Positions 34,312 to 43,004 are shown, counted from the stretch's first letter. The stretch: 64,000 bases of DNA from Pseudomonas sp. QS1027 (GCF_002814235.1 NZ_PHSU01000011.1:434001-498000); one strand, 5' to 3'. Numbers and translations: made by a program. The notes: generated from the sequence alone by a model not told the origin.

Positions 34312-36240
34312 TCACTCCATGCAAATATCATTCGTCGGATCACAAACACTACCGGCCATCGTCCGAGTGATCTTCACGAATTCCCCTCTGGAAATACCTA
34401 TCCTCCCGGTTGTTTTGATCAACCGGTAAAACACAACGGCCGAGCCATTGCTGACCATGGGAGCAATCAGGGACTCATAGGGCTCAACCAGCACTTCAAA
34501 ACCATCCACGGCCTCTGTAGCACTCAGTATCTTGGTGAAGCTCCCTCGCACCCCTTTTATCGGATCCGTTCCATTCAGGCCTTCATGGCCTTGCCAAATC
34601 ACCAGAACGGTATCGTTTGCCGAGAAGTTGACATTGCCTTCAATCAGGACGCGAACCCCTTCCCAAAGCCGGGGCCGCGAACAGCAATTCAGGTAACCCT
34701 GGGCCGTGGCGCTGGGGAATTTCACTTCAGGCAACCCCTTGATGGTATCGACCATGACATTGACTTCAGTCACCAGGGATTGTTGTTCATTCACACCATT
34801 ACTGGTGATGTAGTAGACCGGTAAGGTCGGATTGCTTTTATCCTGCTCGATCGCGCTCCACGGGATAGGGATCGTAATCAGTTTTCCCGCGAAATCACCC
34901 GGCTGCACGGTATAACTTCCGACCGGCGCACTGATCTGTCCCCAGTACACCAGCAACTCCTCATACGGCTCCGGATCGTCGAACAGTCTCACCGTGGCCC
35001 TTGCATCCTGCCCTTCGTCAAGCCCGGTCAATGTATTCAGAATATTTTCCTGCCCCCACACTTGCAGTTTTTCCAGATCCGCATTGATCAATCCGGGGGC
35101 GGCGATATGGTCCTGGCCGGCGATGCTCAGATTGACCGGAACACCGATGCCTGGAGAAGGTGGCGTATACCCCCCAGCGGTCCTTATCCGATAGTCGACT
35201 CTGGCACGCAAGGGTCCCAACCCCTGGGCTTTGAGTATCGCCCATTCAACGGGTGCCTTGAGAGGGAAGCCTGCCGGATTGACCGGAAACTCGGGCAATG
35301 GCGTTCCGTCCCAGAGAATGGCGACAAAATGCGCGGCATCGGCGTCGTCATACTGATCGATTTCCACCCACACCGTGTCACGTGCCTGCTGCCGATCAAC
35401 CAATCCACGGACCAATTCCACACGAGGCGGATTGAGCGTACCCGGAGCCGGCGTCAAGTCGACGTCTATCGGCGACATCTTCGATCGCGGCCCGGGATTA
35501 CCGGCCCAGTCCCGGAGGTAGTAATAGGCGTAGCGCACCCCGGAACGCCAGGGGCGGATATCCTCCGCGCGATACGTCACACGTAGTTTTTTATTGATGA
35601 CATCGAGCACGCTGAATTCCTGTTCGTCGATAGGTACTTCCAAGTCGGAGGGCGTGGGTGTGTCGGTCCAGTAATAAATCGCCCGATCCTTGCCCTTCGC
35701 GTCGGTATAAAAGGGCACCTCAACGTTCACTTCCCCCCCATGGGCAGTTAAATAATCTTCGGTAATCACACCGTTCGCATCAGCCGGAAAGATAATGGGA
35801 TCTGGCTGCTGACCAAAATTGGGGGCGGTGGTATCAATCGTTACCTGTTTCTTGGGCGACTCAAGAGGGTTGCCCCCCGCTACAGAAATCCTGATCGAGA
35901 CATCATAGAGACCATCAGGGCTTAATCTATTCGGAGGAACATACAACGACTGGGGAAAGGGGATATCGATCGGATAGGAAATCACATACTCTCTTTCATC
36001 AACCGGTACAAAAGCCAAACCCACGGGCCTGAACCCCAACTCGACCTTGTCGGTGCGGCCCTCGGCACCGAACGACCACTCCCAGAATTGAACTTCCAAA
36101 GGATCGCCCAACACCCGGGAAGGTAATAATCCCTCGGGGTCGTCCGGGTCCAGAACAGCAGGAACCGTCGGTTTCTGAGGGTCAACTTGAAGGTGACGGC
36201 CATCGGACGAAGAGTTACTTGGCTTTTTAGATGATGGCAT
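34312..36240 (-). CDS. Ig-like repeat protein, second subfamily (proximal gene)
   Basis: 642 residues from MPSSKKPSNSSSDGRH; the ATG is preceded by GAGGAG at eight bases, which favours it over a GTG three codons earlier. No signal peptide. Serial beta-sandwich units include FVAILWDGTPLPEF, YEELLVYWGQISAPV and NDTVLVIWQGHEGL. A central segment YAYYYLRDWAGNPGPRSKM matches YYEWEDRVGNVGPPS in the downstream protein. The two genes form their own subfamily, more distant from the 1591/1092/645-residue group. Dyad E is 180 bp upstream. Confidence 0.74.
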   Translation of the reverse strand: MPSSKKPSNSSSDGRHLQVDPQKPTVPAVLDPDDPEGLLPSRVLGDPLEVQFWEWSFGAEGRTDKVELGFRPVGLAFVPVDEREYVISYPIDIPFPQSLYVPPNRLSPDGLYDVSIRISVAGGNPLESPKKQVTIDTTAPNFGQQPDPIIFPADANGVITEDYLTAHGGEVNVEVPFYTDAKGKDRAIYYWTDTPTPSDLEVPIDEQEFSVLDVINKKLRVTYRAEDIRPWRSGVRYAYYYLRDWAGNPGPRSKMSPIDVDLTPAPGTLNPPRVELVRGLVDRQQARDTVWVEIDQYDDADAAHFVAILWDGTPLPEFPVNPAGFPLKAPVEWAILKAQGLGPLRARVDYRIRTAGGYTPPSPGIGVPVNLSIAGQDHIAAPGLINADLEKLQVWGQENILNTLTGLDEGQDARATVRLFDDPEPYEELLVYWGQISAPVGSYTVQPGDFAGKLITIPIPWSAIEQDKSNPTLPVYYITSNGVNEQQSLVTEVNVMVDTIKGLPEVKFPSATAQGYLNCCSRPRLWEGVRVLIEGNVNFSANDTVLVIWQGHEGLNGTDPIKGVRGSFTKILSATEAVDGFEVLVEPYESLIAPMVSNGSAVVFYRLIKTTGRIGISRGEFVKITRTMAGSVCDPTNDICME

Positions 36241-36420
36241 TTCATACACTCCTCATTCCAATAACAAGAGACTCACACCCGCCTCCCTTCGAGTGCACTC
36301 TGGAGCTATCGCGGTGTCGTTATTGATTGCGCACTTATCCGCGAGCTTATATGCCCGAATCAGGTGTCTATGTGTGCAAAGCTGTTGGTTAATTCAACGC
36401 TTTTTTTCGAAGCTCGCCTA

Positions 36421-36436
36421 CTGTCAGAAATGACAG
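36421..36436 (-). promoter_or_regulatory. Island dyad site E (for the 642- and 674-residue genes)
   Basis: CTGTCATTTCTGACAG on the minus strand, then TAGGCGAGC and AATTAAC at the conserved distance. An upstream block CCGACGAACGGC lies 8 bp away instead of 19, that is, about one helical turn closer. The 476-bp divergent region 36241-36716 contains no gene, only sites E and F. Confidence 0.8.
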
Positions 36437-36609
36437 GTATGAGCGCCGTTCGTCGGTTTATTCGAGCCTTCGGATGTTCAAAACACCAGGTGCGGGCTTC
36501 TCCAAAACAGAACCGCAGGTTCAAACGCTGCTCGGCAGCAGATCGACCTTGAGCTGACCGTTGTGGCAGTCTGCCCTTCGGACAAACGGCCTCCGTTTAC
36601 CCCCTCGAA

Positions 36610-36625
36610 CTGTCAGTTCTGACAG
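36610..36625 (+). promoter_or_regulatory. Island dyad site F (for the interrupted gene at 36717)
   Basis: CTGTCAGTTCTGACAG, a one-base variant of the dyad that keeps both arms perfect, 91 bp before the ATG. It is followed by TAGACACACC and AATAACG, one base further away than in the other copies. Upstream GGACAAACGGCCTCC aligns with site B at the same 19-bp spacing. Confidence 0.75.
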
Positions 36626-36716
36626 TAGACACACCTCGCGCCAGGCCTCTTTAATAACGCCATGTCCGCCTCTATCGCCGTATTGGCTGCCCCTCTCAAA
36701 CCCAGAGGTGTCTTCC

Positions 36717-37331
36717 ATGAACCGGCGACGTCCCAGCCACTTTCTCTTCAGTAGCCATCCATTGAACCTGAAGCGGCTCTTGCTGGCCTCGATGGTGTTG
36801 ATCATCTGGGGCTGTACCGCCCAGCAGGCCGGGTGGCCCCGCCTTCGCGACTCGGTCGGCAATGCCGCCACCCGGCTGCCCAGTGGCGGTCCCCCCCCCT
36901 ACCGGTACGTGTCGAGCGCACCGGCCGTGGTCTCGGTAAATGCAGCGGGCAAGGTGGTCGGCGAGCGGACCGGCAGCGCCACCATCACCGTCTATGATGT
37001 CAGCAACACATCGGTGTCATACCCGGTGCTGGTGGGCAATGTCTTTCTGTTGGGCATACAATCCTACCCCTTTGCAGACGTGCACGCCGCCAACGCCTGA
37101 GTCGCCAGTCAGGGGAGCCACTCACCCGGCCTGGCAGGGGCAACGGATCTGGCCCACTCATTCGGGCTCCCCCTGCCTCCCGGCACGATCGGCGCGCAGA
37201 ACTACTGGCTTCTGACCACTGAAGGTTGCCCGGCCGGCATGTCCCTGTATTACGCGTATCAGACGGCTAACTACGGTTGTGGCTATAACGTCAGTGCCGG
37301 CCTGGGTGCCCTGTACATGATCAGATACTGA
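36717..37331 (+). pseudogene. Small Ig/lectin-like exported protein interrupted by in-frame TGA
   Basis: The frame from MNRRRPSHFLF reaches a TGA at codon 128 (37098-37100) and then stays open without shift for 76 more codons to TGA at 37329. A hydrophobic N-terminal segment LLLASMVLIIWGC could be a lipoprotein signal, although Trp before the Gly-Cys is unusual. Residues about 55-105 (PPYRYVSSAPAVVSVNAAGKVVGERTGSATITVYD) are Big-like and match the penultimate domain of the 1591-residue protein. The segment past the stop (AHSFGLPLPPGTIGAQNYW, then CPAGMSLYYAYQT) looks lectin-like, as in that protein. I read it as a recent nonsense mutation, possibly of TGG. Dyad F shows it belonged to the same regulated set. 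Confidence 0.7.
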
Positions 37332-37437
37332 ATGTGAAGGTGAAGGTGAAGGTGATAGACCCAAGCGTGCCGACGGCAACCGTGAGCGCAACACCGCGCT
37401 CACTGCGTTGGACCCCGCTGAAAAGCCGTATCAGGGC

Positions 37438-38400
37438 TCAGGACAGCCCTTTATCGATCGCCAGCACCAACTTCCCCGCCACCTGGTTGCTCGCCAGCGC
37501 TTCAAACGCCGCCTCGGCATCCTTGATCGGGAAGGTCTTGGCCAACTGCGGGCTCAAGCGCTTCTCGGCAAACAACGGCCAGACATGCTCACCGAGGTCG
37601 CGCAACAGATCGGCCTTGAACTGATCGCTACGGCTGCGCAAGGTCGAACCGAGCAACTGGATGCGCTTGGCGAGGATCTTCGCCAGGTCCAACTGGGTTT
37701 CGCGCCCGCCCATGAGGCCGATCAGCACCCACCGCCCGTCGCCTGACAAAAGTTTCACGTTGAGCGCGGCGTAGTTCGCACCCACCGGATCGAGGATCAC
37801 ATCAAAGGGACCGAAGTCGCTCAACCCCTCGATATCGTCCCCCCGGACCACCCCGCCCTGGGCCCCCAGCGCCTCGCAATAGGCCAGCCGATCCGCCGAA
37901 CCGACACTCACCCAGCAGGGGTTGCCGAAGGCCTTGCAGAGCTGGATCGCCGCCGAACCGACGCCACTGGCACCGGCGTGCAGCAGCACTTTTTCACCGG
38001 GCTTGAGGGCCGCCAGCTGGAACAGGTTCAGCCAGGCCGTGGCATAGACCTCAGGCAGCGCGGCCGCCTCCAGCAGGCTCAGGCCTTCCGGCACCGGCAG
38101 CACATGACGCCCGTCGACCACCACTTCCTCGGCCATGCCGCCGCCGGCCAGCAGCGCGCAGACCCGGTCGCCGACCTGCCAGGACGCCCCCGGCCCGACT
38201 TCGCTGATCACCCCGGAACACTCCAGGCCCAGCACATGGCTGGCGCCGGGCGGTGGCGGATAGAGCCCGGCCTTCTGTAATAAATCAGCGCGATTGAGCC
38301 CCGCCGCCGCCACGCGAATGCGGACTTGTCCCATATCACAGGCCGGACTTGGCGCTTCAACCCACTCCACTTGACCTTCGACGCCTTGCAATGCTTTCAC
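37438..38400 (-). CDS. NAD(P)H quinone oxidoreductase (PIG3/QOR family)
   Basis: 320 residues from a GTG start preceded by GGAGG. Medium-chain dehydrogenase fold: NRADLLQKAGLYPPPPGASHVLGLECSG near the N terminus and the Rossmann motif HAGASGVGSAAIQL (about 145-158). The zinc ligands of alcohol dehydrogenases are absent, as in quinone reductases of the PIG3 group. It probably reduces quinones with NADPH in the cytoplasm. This is the first core gene right of the island and is divergent from prc, with 150 bp between. Confidence 0.9.
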   Translation of the reverse strand: MKALQGVEGQVEWVEAPSPACDMGQVRIRVAAAGLNRADLLQKAGLYPPPPGASHVLGLECSGVISEVGPGASWQVGDRVCALLAGGGMAEEVVVDGRHVLPVPEGLSLLEAAALPEVYATAWLNLFQLAALKPGEKVLLHAGASGVGSAAIQLCKAFGNPCWVSVGSADRLAYCEALGAQGGVVRGDDIEGLSDFGPFDVILDPVGANYAALNVKLLSGDGRWVLIGLMGGRETQLDLAKILAKRIQLLGSTLRSRSDQFKADLLRDLGEHVWPLFAEKRLSPQLAKTFPIKDAEAAFEALASNQVAGKLVLAIDKGLS

Positions 38401-38550
38401 GGTGCCTCCATAGTGAGTCTGGACTGGGCCCGGAGCTATAGCACCGGGCTTTTTTGCATTATGCGACCGGCCCGAGGGTCGTACGAAAACTCGCCAACGC
38501 AGTTTTGGTACAGCACTCCGCGGAACCGGCGACTTTAAAGACGGCCTAAT

Positions 38551-40668
38551 ATGCGTTATCAATTGCCCCCGCGTCGACTCAGCATGAAGCATCTGTTCCC
38601 CAGCACCGCACTCGCTCTTTTCATTGGCCTTGGCATTTCCACGTTCTCGGCCAATACGTTCGCAGCCAATAGCTGGGACAATCTTCAGCCCGACCATGAC
38701 GAGGTGATTGCCAGCCTGAATGTCGTCGAGTTGCTCAAGCGTAATCACTACAGCAAGCCGCCGCTGGACGACGCTCGCTCGGTGATCATCTACGAGAGCT
38801 ATCTCAAGCTGCTCGATCCCTCGCGCAGCTATTTCCTGGCCAGCGACATCGCCGAATTCGACAAATGGAAAACCCAATTTGACGACTTCCTCAAGAGCGG
38901 CGACCTGAATGCCGGGTTCACCATCTACAAGCGCTACCTGGACCGGGTCAAATCGCGTCTGGACTTCACCATTGCCGAGCTGAACAAAGGCGTGGACAAG
39001 ATGGACTTCACCACCCAGGAAACCTTGCTGATCGATCGCAAGGACGCTCCGTGGCTGAAGACCACCGCCGAGCTCGACGACCTGTGGCGCAAACGCGTCA
39101 AGGACGAAGTGCTGCGCCTGAAGATCGCCGGCAAGGATCCCAAGGCGATCCAGGACCTGCTGGTCAAGCGCTACAAGAATCAGCTGGCGCGCCTGGACCA
39201 GACCCGGGCCGAAGATATCTTCCAGGCCTACATCAACACCTTTGCGATGTCCTACGACCCGCACACCAACTATCTGTCTCCGGATAGCGCGGAAAACTTC
39301 GACATCAATATGAGCCTGTCGCTGGAAGGTATCGGCGCCGTGCTGCAGAGCGACAACGACCTGGTCAAGGTGGTGCGCCTGGTGCCGTCGGGCCCGGCGG
39401 ACAAGACCAAGCAGGTCGCTCCGGCCGACAAGATCATTGGTGTCGCCCAGGGTGACAAAGAGATGGTCGACGTGATCGGCTGGCGCCTGGACGAAGTGGT
39501 CAAGCTGATCCGCGGACCGAAAGGTTCGGTGGTGCGCCTGGAAGTGATTCCGGCCAGCAACGCGCCGAACGACCAGACCAGCAAGATCGTTTCCATCACC
39601 CGCGAATCGGTGAAACTGGAAGACCAGGCGGCGAGCAAGTCGATCCTGCACCTCAAGCAGGATGGCAAGGAATACAAGCTCGGGGTGATCGATATCCCGG
39701 CCTTCTACCTGGACTTCAAGGCGTTCCGCGCTGGCGATCCGGACTACAAGAGCACCACCCGCGACGTGAAGAAACTGCTCGGCGAGTTGCAGAAGGAAGG
39801 CGTCGACGGCGTGGTCATCGACCTGCGCAACAACGGCGGCGGTTCCCTGCAGGAAGCCACCGAGCTGACCAGCCTGTTTATCGACAAAGGTCCGACCGTG
39901 CTGGTGCGTAACGCCGAAGGCAAGGTCGACGTGCTCGAAGACGAAAGCCCGGGCGCCTTCTACAAAGGCCCGTTGGCATTGCTGGTCAACCGCTTGTCCG
40001 CTTCGGCTTCGGAGATTTTCGCCGGCGCCATGCAGGACTACCATCGCGCGCTGATCGTCGGTGGCCAGACCTTCGGCAAAGGCACCGTGCAAACCATCCA
40101 GCCGCTCAACCATGGCGAGCTGAAACTGACGCTGGCGAAGTTCTACCGGGTTTCCGGGCAGAGCACCCAGCACCAGGGCGTACTGCCGGATGTGGATTTC
40201 CCGTCGATCATCGACACCAAGGAAATCGGCGAAAGCGCGCTGCCGGAAGCCATGCCGTGGGACACCATCCGGCCTTCGATCAAGCCGGCGGTGGATCCGT
40301 TCAAGCCATTCCTGGCCCAGCTCAAGGCTGACCACGAGGCGCGTGCGTCGAAGGATGCGGAGTTCATCTTCATTCGCGACAAGCTGGCCCTGGCCGAGAA
40401 GCTGATGAAGGAAAAAACCGTGAGCCTGAACGAGGCCGAGCGTCGTGCCCAGCGCACCGACATCGACGCCAAGCAGCTGGCCATGGAGAACGCCCGTCGC
40501 AAAGCCAAGGGCGAAGAGCCGCTCAAGGAACTGAAGAAGGAAGACGAGGACGCCTTGCCGCCAGATCCGGACAAGAAAACCAAGCCGGAAGACGACGCCT
40601 ACCTGAGCGAAACCGGGCGTATTCTGCTGGACTACCTGCGTTTGAACACGGCGGTGGCGAAACATTGA
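38551..40668 (+). CDS. prc: Carboxy-terminal (tail-specific) processing protease
   Basis: 705 residues from MRYQLPPRRLSMKH; an ATG 33 bp later (MKHLFPSTALALF) is equally plausible and gives a cleaner signal peptide ending TFAANS. The order is an N-terminal helical domain, a PDZ domain (about 245-335, LSLEGIGAVLQSDNDLVKVVRL), the S41 protease core with RNNGGGSLQEA and the catalytic Ser/Lys in NRLSASASEIFAG and GGQTFGKGTVQ, and a C-terminal Prc extension. It degrades periplasmic proteins with exposed nonpolar C termini; the P. aeruginosa homologue (AlgO) influences alginate control through MucA. Confidence 0.95.
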   Translation: MRYQLPPRRLSMKHLFPSTALALFIGLGISTFSANTFAANSWDNLQPDHDEVIASLNVVELLKRNHYSKPPLDDARSVIIYESYLKLLDPSRSYFLASDIAEFDKWKTQFDDFLKSGDLNAGFTIYKRYLDRVKSRLDFTIAELNKGVDKMDFTTQETLLIDRKDAPWLKTTAELDDLWRKRVKDEVLRLKIAGKDPKAIQDLLVKRYKNQLARLDQTRAEDIFQAYINTFAMSYDPHTNYLSPDSAENFDINMSLSLEGIGAVLQSDNDLVKVVRLVPSGPADKTKQVAPADKIIGVAQGDKEMVDVIGWRLDEVVKLIRGPKGSVVRLEVIPASNAPNDQTSKIVSITRESVKLEDQAASKSILHLKQDGKEYKLGVIDIPAFYLDFKAFRAGDPDYKSTTRDVKKLLGELQKEGVDGVVIDLRNNGGGSLQEATELTSLFIDKGPTVLVRNAEGKVDVLEDESPGAFYKGPLALLVNRLSASASEIFAGAMQDYHRALIVGGQTFGKGTVQTIQPLNHGELKLTLAKFYRVSGQSTQHQGVLPDVDFPSIIDTKEIGESALPEAMPWDTIRPSIKPAVDPFKPFLAQLKADHEARASKDAEFIFIRDKLALAEKLMKEKTVSLNEAERRAQRTDIDAKQLAMENARRKAKGEEPLKELKKEDEDALPPDPDKKTKPEDDAYLSETGRILLDYLRLNTAVAKH

Positions 40669-40737
40669 AAGATGATGGCAATTTAATGTGAGGGCGCTTC
40701 TGAGCGTCATCAAATAGTCATCATTCTGTCGTGAAAT

Positions 40738-40788
40738 AAAGGACTGGGCATGGCTCTTGTGAAAGAGTCGGGCCCGGTCCTTTTTTTA
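40738..40788 (+). terminator. Intrinsic terminator of prc
   Basis: AAAGGACTGGGC at the left pairs with GGCCCGGTCCTTT at the right around a loop containing ATGGCTCTTGTG, followed by a run of seven T. It is 70 bp past the prc stop and covers the false upstream start of the next gene. Confidence 0.85.
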
Positions 40789-40803
40789 TCGACCGAGACA
40801 GCC

Positions 40804-42621
40804 ATGACCATGACCGAACAGCTGAACGCCCTGAGTTCAATCCTGGCTCAGAATGGTCTGCACAGCTTGTTCCAACCGATCATCTCGCTGTCCGAACGAC
40901 GGATCATCGGTTATGAGGCACTCAGCCGGGGCCCGTCCAACAGCCCGCTGCACTCGCCCATCAACCTGTTCGCCGTGGCCCGCCAGGCCGGTCGCCTCAG
41001 CGAACTGGAAATGCTCTGCCGCCTCAGTGCCTGCCGACGCTTCAGCGATCAGAAACTGCCGGGCAAACTCTTTCTCAATGTCTCGCCGGAATCCCTGCTG
41101 GAACCGACCCACCAGCCCGGGCGCACGCTGAAGTTGTTGCAGGACTTCGGCATCGACCCGAGCAACGTGGTGATCGAGCTCACCGAGCAGACCCCGACCG
41201 ACGATTTCCAACTGCTGCAAAATGCCTTGCATCACTATCGCGCCATGGGCTTCTCCATCGCCCTGGACGATCTGGGGGCCGGCTATTCGAGCTTGCGCCT
41301 GTGGTCGGAGCTGCGCCCGGACTATGTGAAGATCGACCGGCACTTTATCGACGGCATTCATCAGGACGGGCTCAAGCGCGAGTTCGTCGGTTCCATCCTG
41401 CAAATCGCCAAGGCTTCGCGGGCCCTGGTGATCGCCGAAGGCATCGAGCTGCCGGAGGAACTGGCGGTGCTCACCGAGATGGGTGTCGACCTGGTCCAGG
41501 GTTATCTGCTCTGCCGGCCCCAGGAACAGCCGCCGCAGGAAGCGCGCACGCTGCTGCCCAAGCTCGAGCCCACCTCGATGGCCCTCAACGAAGAGGCCAG
41601 CGACCTCGGCGCCCTGCTCAGCGTGCAACCGGCGGTGGCCCTGAGCACGCCCACGGCAGACGTGCTGGAAGCCTTCCGGCGCCAGGCCAACCTCAACTCC
41701 GTGGCGGTGCTGGACGAACACAATCACCCGTGCGGTATCGTCCACCGGCATTCGCTCTCGGAGGCCCTGCTCAAGCCCTTCGCCACCGAGCTGTTCGCCC
41801 GCAAGCCGATCAGCCGGCTGATGAGCAACGACTTCCTGGCGGTGGAGTTGAGCCAATCCTTGCAGCAGGTCAGTCGCCTGCTCACCAGCCGCGCGCGGCA
41901 GCGTATCGAGGAAGACTTCATCATTACCCAGCAGGGCCGGTACCTGGGCCTGGGGCGGGTCATCGATGTGCTGAAACTGATTACCGAACTGAAGATCCAG
42001 CAAGCCCGCCATGCCAATCCGCTGACCCTGTTGCCGGGCAACGTGCCGATCCAGCAATGCCTGACGCGGCTGCTGCAACAGGCGCGGGAATCGGTGATCT
42101 GCTATGTGGATATCGACAGCTTCAAGCCATTCAACGATATCTACGGCTACGGTCGTGGGGATGAGGTGCTGTTGTGCCTGGCGCAATGTTTGAACGAGCG
42201 CGTCGACCCGAGCCGGGATTTCGTCGGGCATATCGGCGGCGATGATTTCCTGCTGGTACTGGGCGAGGAGGATTGGCGCAAACGTTTGAATCAGTTGCTG
42301 GATGATTTCCAGAACCAGTGTCGGCGCTTCTACCGCGCCGAGCACCTGGAGGCCGGTTGCTTCATCGCCTCGAACCGCCAGGGCCAGCGCCAGGAGTTCC
42401 CGCTGTTGTCACTGTCCATCGGCGTGGTGCACCTGAAACCCGAATCCTGTGGGCGGCTGGATGCCCCCCAGTTGGCCGAGCTGGCCTCCCAGGCCAAGCA
42501 TCACGCGAAGAATGTGCCGGGTTACAGCATTCATGTGATCGACAGCGAGACGATCATTGCTGCGGCGGCTGACAGCGCCCTACCCGAAGCGGACGCCGCG
42601 CCGGCCTGGGCCAAGCCCTAG
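40804..42621 (+). CDS. EAL-CBS-GGDEF cyclic-di-GMP protein
   Basis: 605 residues from MTMTEQLNAL; an ATG 54 bp upstream is inside the prc terminator and is rejected. The N-terminal EAL domain is complete: YEALSRGP, LFLNVSPESL, IELTEQ, ALDDLGAGYSSL, DYVKIDRHF, AEGIE and VQGYLLCRP, so phosphodiesterase activity is expected. A CBS pair (about 285-405) follows, with a C-terminal GGDEF domain whose signature reads GGDDF. The single Glu-to-Asp change may lower cyclase activity or leave only GTP sensing. No membrane segment. This order next to prc also occurs in P. aeruginosa as far as I recall. Confidence 0.92.
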   Translation: MTMTEQLNALSSILAQNGLHSLFQPIISLSERRIIGYEALSRGPSNSPLHSPINLFAVARQAGRLSELEMLCRLSACRRFSDQKLPGKLFLNVSPESLLEPTHQPGRTLKLLQDFGIDPSNVVIELTEQTPTDDFQLLQNALHHYRAMGFSIALDDLGAGYSSLRLWSELRPDYVKIDRHFIDGIHQDGLKREFVGSILQIAKASRALVIAEGIELPEELAVLTEMGVDLVQGYLLCRPQEQPPQEARTLLPKLEPTSMALNEEASDLGALLSVQPAVALSTPTADVLEAFRRQANLNSVAVLDEHNHPCGIVHRHSLSEALLKPFATELFARKPISRLMSNDFLAVELSQSLQQVSRLLTSRARQRIEEDFIITQQGRYLGLGRVIDVLKLITELKIQQARHANPLTLLPGNVPIQQCLTRLLQQARESVICYVDIDSFKPFNDIYGYGRGDEVLLCLAQCLNERVDPSRDFVGHIGGDDFLLVLGEEDWRKRLNQLLDDFQNQCRRFYRAEHLEAGCFIASNRQGQRQEFPLLSLSIGVVHLKPESCGRLDAPQLAELASQAKHHAKNVPGYSIHVIDSETIIAAAADSALPEADAAPAWAKP

Positions 42622-42632
42622 TCGACGAGGCC

Positions 42633-43004
42633 TCAGGCCTCGGCCGACTCCGGATAGTCGTACTCGAACACCCGCACCACTTCCGAAGCATGCCAGGACG
42701 CCGCGGCCACGCCGTCGGACGGGCCGGAAAAACGCCCCAGACGCTCGACACACTCGAAGAAACCGGTGCGCGGCAAGCGGCTCGCGCCCTGGCTGATCAC
42801 CAGTGAACTGCGCAGCGGTTGTTCGGCCTTGGCATCCAGGGCCGCCAGGTGCTCCAGGGCCGCTGTCAGGGTTTGCATGGCCGGGCTGGGCAACTGCAAA
42901 CGCTCCAGCAAGGCACGATAGGTCAATAGATGCCGCTGGCGGCGCGCCTGGTCGAGTTCGCCCAGCAGCCCGTCCCAATGCTGACGACTGATGCGCACGC
43001 TCAC
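42633..43004 (-). CDS. Conserved hypothetical protein, 123 residues
   Basis: MSVRISRQHWDGLLGELDQ at the start, a helical first half with LTYRALLERLQLPSPAMQTLTAALEHLAALD (a winged-helix-like pattern) and a second half LRSSLVISQGASRLPRTGFFECVERLG. I do not recognise a characterised family. It overlaps the upstream XRE-type gene by 4 bp on the same strand, so the two are translated together and may act together. It ends 11 bp from the convergent EAL gene. Confidence 0.72.
   Translation of the reverse strand: MSVRISRQHWDGLLGELDQARRQRHLLTYRALLERLQLPSPAMQTLTAALEHLAALDAKAEQPLRSSLVISQGASRLPRTGFFECVERLGRFSGPSDGVAAASWHASEVVRVFEYDYPESAEA

Noticed and set aside
17489..36625. Island dyads as Pho boxes
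   Set aside because: The left arm CTGTCAT matches a Pho half-site, but Pho boxes need direct repeats 11 bp apart; these are strict inverted repeats.
37098..37100. Selenocysteine decoding of the in-frame TGA
   Set aside because: No SECIS-like hairpin was seen directly downstream and the protein type is not a known selenoprotein; a nonsense mutation is simpler.
38401..40713. Long minus-strand extension of the quinone reductase frame through prc
   Set aside because: The GTG at 38400 has a good ribosome-binding site and the family N terminus; the extension is antisense to prc.
40750..40803. Upstream ATG for the EAL protein (MALVKES...)
   Set aside because: It lies inside the loop and arm of the prc terminator hairpin and adds no conserved residues.
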